From DATMNI01 sp035570275 (GTDB taxonomy: Bacteria; Acidobacteriota; Terriglobia; Bryobacterales; Bryobacteraceae), in NCBI GenBank assembly GCA_035570275.1, contig DATMNI010000013.1:1-40307 (forward strand): DNA of 40,307 nucleotides, written 5' to 3'. The notes beneath the pieces were generated by a model that did no database searches, had not been told where the DNA came from, and saw only the letters and a program-made list of their open reading frames with translations. Position numbers and translations under genes: made by a program. Of the stretch, positions 1 to 7,586 are shown one piece after another. The stretch's first letter is position 1; every line of letters starts with the position of its first letter.

Positions 1-1363
1 TCGAAAAGAGGATAGCCAGCGTCAAGTTTACTGGAATGTTCGGAAAGATCGGCACGACCGCCGCCCGGGCCAGGTCCGCGATGCGGATTGCGCTGTTCTG
101 GAATCCGGAATTGATTCCGGCTTCCTTGATCTTCGTCACCAACTCTTCGTACAACTTCTTGTCGGCTTCCGCTTCGCGCTTCACCACCTGGTATTCGTAC
201 GAGCGCGCGTTCACGTGGTCAAACTCGGTCTTCGTTTCCGCGACGGCCTTCTCCAACATGGCCTCGCGATGCACGGAGTCGTGGTACTCCACCGCGACCC
301 GCTGACCGATATTCTGTTTGCCGCGCTCCAACTGGCGCTCGATCTCGGCTACCTGGGTGTCGTTTTTCTTGTACTCCGGGTGGTTGACGCCGAAGTGGAT
401 CTTCACGTCGGCAAGCTTCTGTTGCGCCTCGTCCAGGCGTTGGGAAAGCGGCTTTAGGGATTCGCCTTGGGAGGAGACCTGGGCTGCCTCCATGGTGCCG
501 GTGTTCACGGATCTGAACGCCGTCTCCTTGCGAACCCGGTCGGTTTGTGCGTTAGTATATTCGGTATTCAACTGGAGCAGGCGCGACGAGAGGATACTGG
601 TCTTCTCCTCGGGGTTGATCACGTTTAGCTCCTTCTCAAACAAGGCCACCGCGGCCCCGGAACGCTCCATTTTGGCCTTCAACTCATCGATCTGCTGTTC
701 CATGAAGGACGCCAGTTTGGCCGAGGATTGAAATCGGATTCTGTAGGTGTGATCCAGGTAAGAGTTGGTCACGCCATTGGCTACGTCCGCCGCCAGCCGC
801 GGATTGGTGGAGCGGTAGCTGATCAACAGAAGGTAGGTGTTCGGGGGGCGAGTGACCTTCAGTTGTTGCAGGTGCACGGGCGCATCCTGAGCGGCCGACG
901 AGGCCAGTGCGCCGGCAGTGGTGTCTAGATTCTCGGCCGTCCGTAGGTTGAATTTGTCCGCGACGGGCCGCAACACCGAATCCGACTGGATGAGCTTCAC
1001 CTGGGTCGCCAGGAACTGATCCGCATCGTTTCCCGCAGTTTTGCTCGCCTCCTGGCCGATAATTCCGGACGGCACTTGCCGGTCCACGTCGACAATCGCG
1101 GTGGATTCATAAACAGGCGTCAGGCGTTTGGAAACGATCAGCGTCGCCAGCGCCGCAATCGTGACGAAGGTGAGCACCTTCCACCACTGGCAGCGTAGAA
1201 TCCATAAGTAGTGAGAGATAGGAGTACCGGTTTGCTCGGGTTCCATCTCCACGCAGTTTGGTGCGCGGAAAACGCCGGCCGGGACCGGCAGGTATTGTCC
1301 GTTTCGCTGTTCGGCTGGAGAAGGCAGTGCCCTCATCAAATTGTTATCAGGCATGGTGTTCAT
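1..1363 (-). CDS. Wzz/GumC-like polysaccharide chain-length/export protein (partial)
   Basis: The frame is open from an ATG at 1363 to the left edge (454 codons), so the C-terminus is missing. The N-terminal ~45 residues are polar and cytoplasmic. A hydrophobic segment follows (VLTFVTIAALATLIV), then the VYESTAIVDVDRQ type of periplasmic start seen in Wzz/GumC proteins, and a long charged coiled-coil region. The frame reaches a second hydrophobic stretch (VPIFPNIPVNLTLAILF) at the edge, which is the usual TM2 with its proline motif. Such proteins set chain length or form the periplasmic part of exopolysaccharide export. Whether a tyrosine-kinase domain follows cannot be seen. It lies 12 bp after the end of the export-protein frame on the same strand, so the two look operonic. 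An alternative ATG is at 1354. Confidence 0.85.
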   Translation of the reverse strand, partial: MNTMPDNNLMRALPSPAEQRNGQYLPVPAGVFRAPNCVEMEPEQTGTPISHYLWILRCQWWKVLTFVTIAALATLIVSKRLTPVYESTAIVDVDRQVPSGIIGQEASKTAGNDADQFLATQVKLIQSDSVLRPVADKFNLRTAENLDTTAGALASSAAQDAPVHLQQLKVTRPPNTYLLLISYRSTNPRLAADVANGVTNSYLDHTYRIRFQSSAKLASFMEQQIDELKAKMERSGAAVALFEKELNVINPEEKTSILSSRLLQLNTEYTNAQTDRVRKETAFRSVNTGTMEAAQVSSQGESLKPLSQRLDEAQQKLADVKIHFGVNHPEYKKNDTQVAEIERQLERGKQNIGQRVAVEYHDSVHREAMLEKAVAETKTEFDHVNARSYEYQVVKREAEADKKLYEELVTKIKEAGINSGFQNSAIRIADLARAAVVPIFPNIPVNLTLAILFS

Positions 1364-1375
1364 TGGAAATCTTTT

Positions 1376-1552
1376 TTAACGGAGGGTATAAACCAAGGCG
1401 GCTGCCGCTCCGCCGCCAATCATTAGGAGCTTCTCGAGTGCGCCAAGGGTCATCCGCTGGCGTTTGTTGTCGGGTATATAGAGGATGTCGTTGGCAATCA
1501 GCGGAGCGTCCGGCGACTTCCGCTCCATGATCTTAGTCAGTTCGATGGGAAT
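1376..1552 (-). pseudogene. In-frame C-terminal tail of the polysaccharide export gene beyond the amber stop
   Basis: Directly after the TAG at 1555-1553, the same frame stays open for 58 codons to TAA at 1378-1376. It encodes IPIELTKIMERKSPDAPL..., with LIANDILYIPDN and a glycine/alanine-rich hydrophobic end. This is the usual ending of acidobacterial SLBB export proteins, where 'DDILYIPDN' is typical. One base change (for example TAG from GAG) would restore a 316-residue protein. The restored stop sits 12 bp before the Wzz-like gene's ATG, normal operon spacing. It could be a nonsense mutation or a sequencing error. Confidence 0.75.
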
Positions 1553-2326
1553 CTAGTTTTTCGACCCCGTCCCGCCTTCGAGTCGGTAAATGAAGGCCTG
1601 CTTGGCGGCGAAGGGAAGCAGCCCTTCGGCGAGCGCCAGGGCTTTCAAGATGGTGGTCTCGCTGCCGTTCTGGAGCGTGAAGGCGCCGGGCTTCTTCACA
1701 TTGCCCACGATATAGATCCTCCCCGCCTCCGGTACGCGGATCTCTTCGCCGCCGGCCAGCCTCACATTTGATTCGGGATCGGCGGCATCAATCAGCAATT
1801 TCACCTGAACACGCTGCACCAGTGTGGTTGCGGCGCTATCAGGTCCAGTTTGCGCACGGCTTATCAGAATCTCAGAGCCCGCATCAGCACTCAACCCACC
1901 CGCCTTGGCCAATGCATCCAGCAGCGTTACGGGGCTATCGGCCTGAAAGGTGACCGGCAGCCTTACTGCGCCCATTACGCTGACGGGCCGGCTGTGATAC
2001 TCGGCCATGGTCACGGTGACGAAGGGATCTACGATCAGGCCTTCCGCGGTCAGCGCCGCGGCGATTCTGTCTTCCAGATCGCTGGGCATGAGGCCTTCCG
2101 CTTTGATCCGCTGTTTCAGCATCGGAAGGCGCATCGTGCCGTCGGCCCCGACTCGCACCATTCGCGTAAACTCCGGCGAATCATATACGGAGATTGCGAT
2201 CATATCGTTGGGACCAACCTTTTGGGCGGGGAGATTGGCTCCTCCATCGGCCATGGGCGCAGGCCGAACCGGGGCCTGTCCATGAACATAGAGGCTAAAT
2301 AAGGCCGAACAAATCAGTAATAGCAT
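1553..2326 (-). CDS. Wza-like polysaccharide export protein, truncated by amber codon
   Basis: This is a 257-residue outer-membrane polysaccharide export protein. After a short hydrophobic N-terminus (signal-like, ending near VHGQ) comes a Poly_export-type domain (about residues 37-110: VGPNDMIAISVYDSPEF, VDPFVTVTMAEY). Two SLBB-type beta-grasp regions follow (VSVMGAVRLPVTFQ; IYIVGNVKKPGAFTLQNG). It should form the outer-membrane or periplasmic export channel with the downstream Wzz/GumC partner. The reading frame stops at TAG (1555-1553), yet the next 58 codons to 1376 still read as the family's C-terminal end. The start overlaps the upstream small gene by 13 bp, suggesting translational coupling. 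Function is well supported. Whether the short product works is unknown. Confidence 0.85.
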   Translation of the reverse strand: MLLLICSALFSLYVHGQAPVRPAPMADGGANLPAQKVGPNDMIAISVYDSPEFTRMVRVGADGTMRLPMLKQRIKAEGLMPSDLEDRIAAALTAEGLIVDPFVTVTMAEYHSRPVSVMGAVRLPVTFQADSPVTLLDALAKAGGLSADAGSEILISRAQTGPDSAATTLVQRVQVKLLIDAADPESNVRLAGGEEIRVPEAGRIYIVGNVKKPGAFTLQNGSETTILKALALAEGLLPFAAKQAFIYRLEGGTGSKN

Positions 2327-2652
2327 CGCATGCTCCTGACGTCGAAATTCAATTTCTGATCCTCCAACACACCGCTCTGCTCGGGCACTTCCGCCCGCAT
2401 GCCGCCGTCGAGTAAATGCGACATCTCTCGCATATCCGTATGCATGGAGGTGAGCTTCCTTTCAATCGCGTCCAACTTGGTTTGAATCAGGTAATCCTCC
2501 GATTGTGCACGCAGCAGGTTGAGCAACTCCGAGCGCGTGAACTCCGATAAGTTCCGCCCTCCTTTTTCGGCACAGGCGCGCTTCAGGGATTCATATTCAT
2601 CCAAAGTCAACCGGAAGACAACAATTCTATTTCTGGGGTTTAACGCCGACAT
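2314..2652 (-). CDS. Small RHH-like protein with C-terminal coiled coil
   Basis: This 112-residue protein begins with NRIVVFRLTLDEYESLKRACAEKGG and NLSEFTRSELLNLL. That is a beta strand followed by two helices, as in ribbon-helix-helix (CopG/Arc) DNA-binding proteins. A charged helix suited to coiled-coil pairing follows (residues ~55-80). A good Shine-Dalgarno (GGAGAAAG) lies about 8 bases before the ATG. It is the first gene of the exopolysaccharide cluster and overlaps the export gene by 13 bp, so it may be an autoregulator of the cluster. That role is inference; an equivalent small protein of unknown function is the cautious alternative. Confidence 0.65.
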   Translation of the reverse strand: MSALNPRNRIVVFRLTLDEYESLKRACAEKGGRNLSEFTRSELLNLLRAQSEDYLIQTKLDAIERKLTSMHTDMREMSHLLDGGMRAEVPEQSGVLEDQKLNFDVRSMRCYY

Positions 2653-2781
2653 TATAATGCTTTCTCCGACAACGGGCCGCTGATTGGCGAACGGAAAGGG
2701 ACAGAGCTATCGCAATCTCAGTCACACATCATCGATTCCCTGTTCGGTGTGTTCCCAGCCTCAGAATAGCCGTCGATTATT

Positions 2782-2807
2782 TAGGTATATCAGGTAAATA
2801 TATCCTA
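2782..2807. promoter_or_regulatory. Imperfect AT-rich inverted repeat upstream of exopolysaccharide genes
   Basis: TAGGTATAT (2782-2790) and ATATATCCTA (2798-2807) are near-perfect inverted arms. GATTA/TAATC extends the symmetry outward. The element lies ~130 bp before the RHH-like gene's ATG in the most AT-rich stretch of the intergenic region. A regulator-binding site is plausible, but no regulator can be assigned from sequence alone. Confidence 0.35.
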
Positions 2808-2989
2808 ATCGTATTCGGAGCTCACATGGGGTAAACAAGTATACGTTGGTTAGTATCCCGGACCGGACTTAGCCAATTCATCGAAATGTCTTCAGGAAAT
2901 CAAAATCCGCAGCGCGGCATTACCATGGGAGGATGGGGTCCTTGTTTGGCCGAATGGCCAGTTCAGATTGGCATTCGATGGCGACACTT

Positions 2990-3148
2990 CCGCGATCAAT
3001 TGATCGCGGCCCATTGAAGCGCCAGAGCAGGCGGCGGACACAGCGGAAGAGGCGGACTTCCGCGATCAATTGATCGCGGCCCGATTGAGCTTCCTTCTTC
3101 CAGGTGATTTGCTGCCGCCGGCGAACTTCCGCGAGCAATTGCTACAGC
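2990..3148. repeat. Three palindrome copies at ~70-bp spacing
   Basis: CCGCGATCAATTGATCGCGG is a perfect 20-bp palindrome at 2990-3009 and again at 3060-3079. A decayed third copy (CCGCGAGCAATTGCTACAGC) lies at 3129-3148. All three are preceded by ACTTC or AACTT, and flanks ending GCGGCCC are shared by the first two. Each perfect copy holds two GATC sites. The array ends about 30 bp before the rhomboid start, so it could be an operator array or a small repeat family. Confidence 0.8.
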
Positions 3149-3175
3149 CCCACCAGGAGAGGGTTGTTATCATAA

Positions 3176-4009
3176 GTGCTGATGGATTCGCGGCGCATGT
3201 GCCCGCATTGCCGGGCGTTTATTACCAGTAAAGACAAAGTTTGCCCCTATTGCAACGAAACGGTGGGGCCGCGGGCCGTGGAGCGCGGCGACGGCGGCAC
3301 ACTGCTGGGCGGGCTGATCCCGCAGGCGCGGTTCTTCACCATGATCATCCTGGTGATCAATTTCGGGCTGTACGCGGCCACGGCGATCCGCAGCATGCAG
3401 GGGCAGAGCGGCGGAGGGGCCATGAACATCGACCCTCGCACGCTGTTCGACTTTGGGGCTAAATACCCGCCCGCCATTGCGGGGGGGCAGTGGTGGCGCC
3501 TGGTGACAGCCGGCTTCCTGCACGGCGGCCTGGTGCACATTCTGATGAATTCCTGGTCGTTTCTGACCTTGGGCGCCATGGTGGAAGAAGTGTTCGGCGG
3601 GAGCCGGATGCTGGTGATTTATTTCTGTTCTTCGGTGTGTGGATTCTACTTCAGTTACCTGTTCAGTCCGGCGCTTTCCATCGGCGCGTCGGCGGCCATC
3701 TTCGGTTTGATCGGGGCCATGATCGCGATCAGCATCAAAGAGCCGAGGCGGTTCGGACACATGCGCCGCACGTTCATCGGTTGGGCCATGTTCGGCGTGG
3801 TCTACATTTTCTTACCCATGCGGATCGACAATTACGCCCACTTCGGCGGAATACTGGCCGGTTTTGGGGTAGCGTACCTGGCGGGAACGCCGCGGCTGGT
3901 GGAATCGCGGACCGAGAAACTGTGGCAGTTTTGCTCCTGGGCCTGCATTGCGATAACAGCCGTGAGTTTCCTAAATATGTACTTGTGGTTTAGCCGGACG
4001 GCGCAATAA
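3176..4009 (+). CDS. Rhomboid-family intramembrane serine protease with N-terminal zinc ribbon
   Basis: The protein has 277 residues. Residues 9-26 form a CPHC...CPYC zinc ribbon, followed by at least six hydrophobic segments. Rhomboid hallmarks are WWRLVTAGFLHGGLVHILMN (H121, N125), the catalytic serine S172 in GASAAIFGLIGA, and histidine H222 in YAHFGGILAGF. The serine motif is GASA rather than GASG, which is common among bacterial members. It should cleave transmembrane substrates in the inner membrane; the substrate is unknown. The start is GTG at 3176 with AGGAGAGGG 12 bases upstream. ATG at 3182 is an alternative. The next gene follows after 10 bp. Confidence 0.9.
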   Translation: MLMDSRRMCPHCRAFITSKDKVCPYCNETVGPRAVERGDGGTLLGGLIPQARFFTMIILVINFGLYAATAIRSMQGQSGGGAMNIDPRTLFDFGAKYPPAIAGGQWWRLVTAGFLHGGLVHILMNSWSFLTLGAMVEEVFGGSRMLVIYFCSSVCGFYFSYLFSPALSIGASAAIFGLIGAMIAISIKEPRRFGHMRRTFIGWAMFGVVYIFLPMRIDNYAHFGGILAGFGVAYLAGTPRLVESRTEKLWQFCSWACIAITAVSFLNMYLWFSRTAQ

Positions 4010-4019
4010 GATTAGATCT

Positions 4020-4229
4020 ATGAGAATTCGCACACTGGCTTTGGCGCTGGCCTTGAGTTGCGGGGCCGCGACCATGGTTCAGGCAGCGGCGCAACAGACC
4101 GCCCGTGTCAGTACCCGGAAGGTCCGCAAGGTCAAGGTCACGAAGTTCAAACCGAAGAAATACAAGCAGTCGAAAGCCGGCAAGGTGAAACCGCGCAAGG
4201 CCAACAAGCGCAACCAGTCGCACAAATAG
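4020..4229 (+). CDS. Small secreted lysine-rich protein, unknown function
   Basis: This 69-residue protein has a clear signal peptide (MRIRTLALALALSCGAATMVQAAAQ, cleavage near AQAAA/Q). A very basic mature part of about 45 residues follows, rich in Lys/Arg and Val (TRKVRKVKVTKFKPKKYKQ). It has no cysteines and no recognisable fold. It starts 10 bp after the rhomboid gene and is probably co-transcribed with it. Such peptides may bind nucleic acid or the cell wall, but nothing here decides this. Confidence 0.6.
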   Translation: MRIRTLALALALSCGAATMVQAAAQQTARVSTRKVRKVKVTKFKPKKYKQSKAGKVKPRKANKRNQSHK

Positions 4230-4402
4230 GCGCACCTCCGGGGGTGGGCCGTCCATGCGACAAAGCGCCACATCCGTTCTTCCCCGCAAGCGGCAAGTTG
4301 CCGCAAGCCGCCTGATCAACGCTACTCGCTCCCTATCTAATCACTTTTGTTTGCAATGAATTGCCGGTTGGTTAACGGCATGCTCCCCAGGACTGATAGA
4401 AC

Positions 4403-4675
4403 ATGCTGACGAAGCCAACCAACGGAATCCTTCTGCTGAAACTAGCGGCCCTCGGCGCCGCATTGCCCGGGCTGGCTTTCGCCAACGAGGCGGGGCCTGG
4501 AGCCGCCCTGGCGGGCGTGCCCGGCGAAAACACCTGCACGCTCTGCCACACCGGGAGTGGGGGGTCAGGCAGCGTGACGGTGACGTTTCCCAACGGCACC
4601 ACCTACACCCCGGGCGTGGCGCAGCACCTGGTGGTGACGGTTACCGACCTGGCCCAGAAGCGCTGGGGGTTTTGA
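4403..4675 (+). CDS. N-terminal part of CxxCH/TIGR03437 secreted protein (frameshifted)
   Basis: A signal peptide (hydrophobic LLLKLAALGAALPGLAFA) is followed by ENTCTLCHTGSGGSG. This CxxCH motif resembles the conserved start of acidobacterial 'choice-of-anchor V'/Reeler-like secreted proteins. A beta-rich region follows (VTVTFPNGTTYTPGVAQHLVVTVTD) up to QKRWGF and TGA. The family continues directly (RWGFELTAR...), and that continuation is present in the next frame from 4674. Removing one T from the TTTT run (4670-4673) joins the two into a ~449-residue protein. The short product alone is unlikely to be complete. Confidence 0.7.
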   Translation: MLTKPTNGILLLKLAALGAALPGLAFANEAGPGAALAGVPGENTCTLCHTGSGGSGSVTVTFPNGTTYTPGVAQHLVVTVTDLAQKRWGF

Positions 4676-4676
4676 G

Positions 4677-5753
4677 TTGACAGCGCGCCAAGCCGGCGAC
4701 AGCAAGGCCCAGGCCGGCACGTTCACGCCGGGTTCGGACGGCTACACGCAATTGGTCTGCACCCAGACCACGTATCAAAACGATAGCTGGGGCGCCTGCC
4801 CGGCCTCCAAACCGCTGCAGTACATCGAACACACGCTGAAGGGAACGCAACTGGGCCAAACCAAATCCGCAACGTTCGCTTTCGACTGGACGCCGCCGGC
4901 CGGCGACGTAGGCAGCCTGGTGGTTTACGTGGCCGGCAATGCGGCCAATGGCGATAGAACGCTAGGCGGCGACCACATCTACACCCAGAAATACACCCTC
5001 ACGTCGGCGGCCCAGCAACCCACCCCCACCATCACCAGTTCGGGCGTGGTCAACGCGGCCAGTTTCCAAGCCGCCGTCTCGCCCGGCGCGTGGGTCACCA
5101 TTCAGGGAACCAACCTGGCCAATAGCAGCCGGAGCTGGACCGGCGGCGATTTCAGCGGCAACGCGCTGCCGACGGGGCTCGATGGCGTCAGCGTGACCAT
5201 CAATGGCAAGGCGGCCTACGTGGGATACATCAGTCCGACGCAGATCAACGCGATGGCGCCGGCTGATAGCGCACAGGGCCCGGTAGCCGTACAGGTGGCG
5301 AACAACGGCATGGCCGGCGCCGCCGGCACAGCCCAATTGCAAACCGCAGCGCCGGCGTTCTTCCTGTGGTCCGGCAAGTATGCGGTGGCGACGCGCTCCG
5401 ACTACAGCCTGGTGGCGCCGGCCAACCTTTTCCAGGGCGTGACCACCACGCCGGCCAAGCCTGGCGACGTGATCATTCTCTGGGGCACGGGGTTCGGCGC
5501 CACCACACCGGCGGTGGATCCGGGTGTGCTGCCGCCATCGGACCAGTTGGCTTACGTTGCCAATACGGTGACGGTGACAGTGGCAGGCGTGCCAGCTACG
5601 GTTGTGGGCGCGGCGCTGGCGCCAGGGAACGCCGGCCTCTACCAGATTGCCGTGCAGGTACCGGGTTCAGTTGCCGATGGCGACCAGCCGCTGATGGCCG
5701 AGGTGAGTGGCATGGCGTCGCCTTCCAACGTCTTCCTCAGCGTACAGCGATGA
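4677..5753 (+). CDS. C-terminal part of CxxCH protein with TIGR03437 domain (frameshifted)
   Basis: This is a 358-residue frame, nominally from a TTG, that continues the interrupted gene at 4403. The first ~115 residues complete the Reeler-like domain (LTAR..., FDWTPPAGDVGSLVVYVAGNAANGDRTLGGDHIYTQKYTL). The rest is a TIGR03437-type domain of Solibacter-group proteins: VVNAASFQAAVSPGAWVTIQGTNLA, TQINAMAPA, KPGDVIILWGTGFGATTP and GLYQIAVQVP. That domain is known mainly from this lineage, has a beta-sandwich appearance and has no assigned function. As written, this frame lacks a signal peptide, so it makes biological sense only if joined to the upstream part. Confidence 0.75.
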   Translation: MTARQAGDSKAQAGTFTPGSDGYTQLVCTQTTYQNDSWGACPASKPLQYIEHTLKGTQLGQTKSATFAFDWTPPAGDVGSLVVYVAGNAANGDRTLGGDHIYTQKYTLTSAAQQPTPTITSSGVVNAASFQAAVSPGAWVTIQGTNLANSSRSWTGGDFSGNALPTGLDGVSVTINGKAAYVGYISPTQINAMAPADSAQGPVAVQVANNGMAGAAGTAQLQTAAPAFFLWSGKYAVATRSDYSLVAPANLFQGVTTTPAKPGDVIILWGTGFGATTPAVDPGVLPPSDQLAYVANTVTVTVAGVPATVVGAALAPGNAGLYQIAVQVPGSVADGDQPLMAEVSGMASPSNVFLSVQR

Positions 5754-5813
5754 GGTCCTCGGGGGCTGCGGCGTTACTCCTCTCGCGGCCCCCGGTTTTT
5801 TTTGGGAATTTTC

Positions 5814-5904
5814 AGTAATCAGTCATCAGTTTTCAGTTAACCCAAGCGCACGCGCCGGCGGCGCGCGGTTTTCACTGTTAACTGACGACTGACAACTGAC
5901 AACT
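5814..5904. repeat. Inverted repeat of degenerate CAGTCATCAGTT-type units
   Basis: Two 28-bp arms (5814-5841 and 5877-5904) match in inverted orientation at about 22 of 28 positions. They are built from repeats such as CAGTCATCAGTTTTCAGTT, and a GC-rich centre separates them. The element sits between the convergent ends of the TIGR03437 and DUF4159 genes and could act as a bidirectional terminator. A related element is between mreC and mreB at 28915-28991. Confidence 0.6.
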
Positions 5905-5908
5905 CTCT

Positions 5909-6763
5909 TTAGTGCGTCATCGAGTAGACGACGTAATTGAGGCCGATGCGGATTCCCAGCGCGGAGAATTTTTCCGGGTAGCGGGGGTCGTCGGCCCACT
6001 CCCAGGAATCGCCCACGTCGGAGTTGAAAGACATCGCCACCATCAACCGGCGATGGTCGTCGTAAATGCCGAGCCAGTGAGCCTTGGTGCCCTCGGCCCG
6101 CTGCGACATGAAGCCGCGGCCGCGCCCGCCGAGCGACCATTGGCCCAATACCTGGTAGCGGTCGTCCAGATCGTAAACCGCGTGGAAGATGGAGTCGGCA
6201 TTTTCGATCTCCACCACTGGCCGGTCCGGAAAAACGCGCTTCATGCTTTCATCGAACCGCGCGTATTCGTCGGGACCCCAGAAATCGTCCATGTAGATGA
6301 AACCGCCACGCAGCAGATACTCACGCAAGGTCTTGCATTGGGCGTCGGTGAGGAGCCAGTCGCCCATTTCGCCGACCACCATCCAGGGCCAGTTGTAGAT
6401 ATCATCGGTATCGTCGGGGTTGACGGGTTGCTCCACGGAGCGTGCGTGGACGCGGGAAAGCCGCCGCACCGCGGCCGCGAAGTGGCGGTCGGCGCGCGGG
6501 TAATCCTGGGTCCAACTGGTGCCGCCTTCGCGCCAGTCGAGCCTGCCGTAGCGGTACCGGGCGAAACGCGCATCCGGGTGCTGCGGATACATCAGGCGGG
6601 CCTGGACCCATTCGGTTTTTTCCTGGAAGTCGGGGGGCAGGGGAATGTTGTCGTAAGCTTCCATGCTGGGGTAGACGCGGAATGGCTTCTGGAACGCGTA
6701 GAGCGCGCTCATTACCGCGAGACCGCACGCCACCAGCCCGAGCGCCGTTCGAGAAATCACCAC
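5909..6763 (-). CDS. DUF4159 domain protein, membrane-anchored
   Basis: The frame encodes 284 residues from the GTG at 6763. It has an N-terminal hydrophobic anchor (ISRTALGLVACGLAVMSALYAF). It then matches the DUF4159 pattern: ARFRYGR-like FARYRYGRLDWREGG, a W-rich centre (DDIYNWPWMVVGEMGDWLLTDAQCKTLREYLLRGGFIYMDDFWGPDEY), and a C-terminal GIRIGLNYVVYSMTH. DUF4159 proteins are related to class I glutamine-amidotransferase-like folds and often occur with MoxR/VWA gene sets; no enzymatic role is proven. The frame is open upstream to 6874, but that extension lies inside an inverted repeat, so 6763 is preferred. Confidence 0.8.
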   Translation of the reverse strand: MVISRTALGLVACGLAVMSALYAFQKPFRVYPSMEAYDNIPLPPDFQEKTEWVQARLMYPQHPDARFARYRYGRLDWREGGTSWTQDYPRADRHFAAAVRRLSRVHARSVEQPVNPDDTDDIYNWPWMVVGEMGDWLLTDAQCKTLREYLLRGGFIYMDDFWGPDEYARFDESMKRVFPDRPVVEIENADSIFHAVYDLDDRYQVLGQWSLGGRGRGFMSQRAEGTKAHWLGIYDDHRRLMVAMSFNSDVGDSWEWADDPRYPEKFSALGIRIGLNYVVYSMTH

Positions 6764-6809
6764 AGCCGCCTTGCTCAGCAGGATAGCAGATATGCAAGGC
6801 AGCCAGGGG

Positions 6810-6893
6810 GGACAGACGATCGCTCTGAGTCGTCTGTCAGCCCGGCCGTGGTATAGGGAGGCGCAACAGACCACGTAAGGCGATCGTCTGTCC
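6810..6893. repeat. Inverted repeat with 14-bp perfect arms
   Basis: GGACAGACGATCGC (6810-6823) and GCGATCGTCTGTCC (6880-6893) are perfect inverted arms around a 56-bp centre. The centre carries a further GTCGTCTGTC half copy. The element lies upstream of the DUF4159 gene and just past the end of the DUF2007 gene. It resembles a small palindromic mobile repeat. No transposase is nearby. Confidence 0.7.
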
Positions 6894-6903
6894 TACCGGC
6901 GGG

Positions 6904-7215
6904 CTAGCCTTCCGAGGCTGCCTCAGCCTCGGCCGCCGCTTCCGGGCCGGCCGCCTTGGCTTCGGCGATGAGTGCTTCGGCTTCCTTCAACTTGCCGCGC
7001 GGCACCTTCACTTCCACTCCCAGTAATCCTGCGTACGGGATGTTGGTCAGGATCGAAGGAATCCCGCCCGAATCCAGTATGCCGCGGATCAGATCTGCTT
7101 CCATCTCACTGTCGATGGTCGACGAATTGAACAGCGTGACCATGTCGAGCGCATGAGACTTCAGGATCTGGTTCTGGTTTTGAGAACCTTCCTCGCTATC
7201 GGGATCTTGCGCCAT
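6904..7215 (-). CDS. DUF2007-type small protein
   Basis: The protein has 103 residues from the ATG at 7215. The core VTLFNSSTIDSEMEADLIRGILDSGGIPSIL followed by GVEVKVPRGKLKEAEALIAEAKA is the pattern of DUF2007 'putative signal transducing' proteins, small GlnB-like alpha/beta domains. The C-terminus is an Ala/Glu-rich tail (AAGPEAAAEAEAASEG). No cysteine pair or membrane segment is present. It is transcribed divergently from the YtxH-like gene, with the two starts 66 bp apart, and the function is unknown. A longer frame upstream to 7599 would overlap the real YtxH gene and is rejected. Confidence 0.75.
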   Translation of the reverse strand: MAQDPDSEEGSQNQNQILKSHALDMVTLFNSSTIDSEMEADLIRGILDSGGIPSILTNIPYAGLLGVEVKVPRGKLKEAEALIAEAKAAGPEAAAEAEAASEG

Positions 7216-7281
7216 GACTACAGGATATCGCAGAATGTGGAGGAGGCGACCGCTAACGCCGCCCCGCACGGAGGCACATCG

Positions 7282-7575
7282 ATGTCGGAAACGCATGACG
7301 AAGTGGACCAGACGCAACAGGACGGCAGCAACACGATCTCGTGGTTTTTGACCGGCGCCATCGTGGGCGCCACGGCTGCCATGCTCTTTGCGCCGAAGAG
7401 CGGCAAGGAGACGCGCCAGCTCATTACCGAAAAGACCCAGGCAGGGCGGGAAGCCGTTGCCGAAACCGGACAGGACATCGCGGACGCCAGCAAGGACATG
7501 TTCGAACGCGGGCGCAAACTGGTGGAAGACGCAGCCGACCTGTTCGAGCGCGGCCGCAAACTGGTCAAGGGCTGA
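7282..7575 (+). CDS. YtxH-domain protein
   Basis: The protein has 97 residues. A single membrane segment (ISWFLTGAIVGATAAMLFAP) is followed at once by KSGKETRQ, the YtxH signature, then amphipathic helices. Two near-identical heptad-like segments, DMFERGRKLVEDA and DLFERGRKLVKG, occur at the C-terminus. The start ATG has GGAGG eight bases upstream. YtxH proteins are small membrane-anchored proteins often tied to stress response, with no known enzymatic activity. The MBL-fold gene follows after 11 bp. Confidence 0.8.
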   Translation: MSETHDEVDQTQQDGSNTISWFLTGAIVGATAAMLFAPKSGKETRQLITEKTQAGREAVAETGQDIADASKDMFERGRKLVEDAADLFERGRKLVKG

Positions 7576-7586
7576 CCACCGGCGCA

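Larger units (their letters stand above)
2653..3175. other. 523-bp non-coding region between exopolysaccharide genes and rhomboid gene
   Basis: No convincing gene is present; a short minus-strand frame here spans the palindromic repeats and has no recognisable domain. The left half is AT-rich for this genome (about 2760-2830), fits a promoter zone for the leftward exopolysaccharide genes, and holds an imperfect inverted repeat. The right half holds three palindrome copies, listed separately. Confidence 0.6.

Noticed and set aside
2920..3138. 72-residue minus-strand frame upstream of the rhomboid gene
   Set aside because: It is made largely of the palindromic repeats, has no ribosome site and resembles no family.
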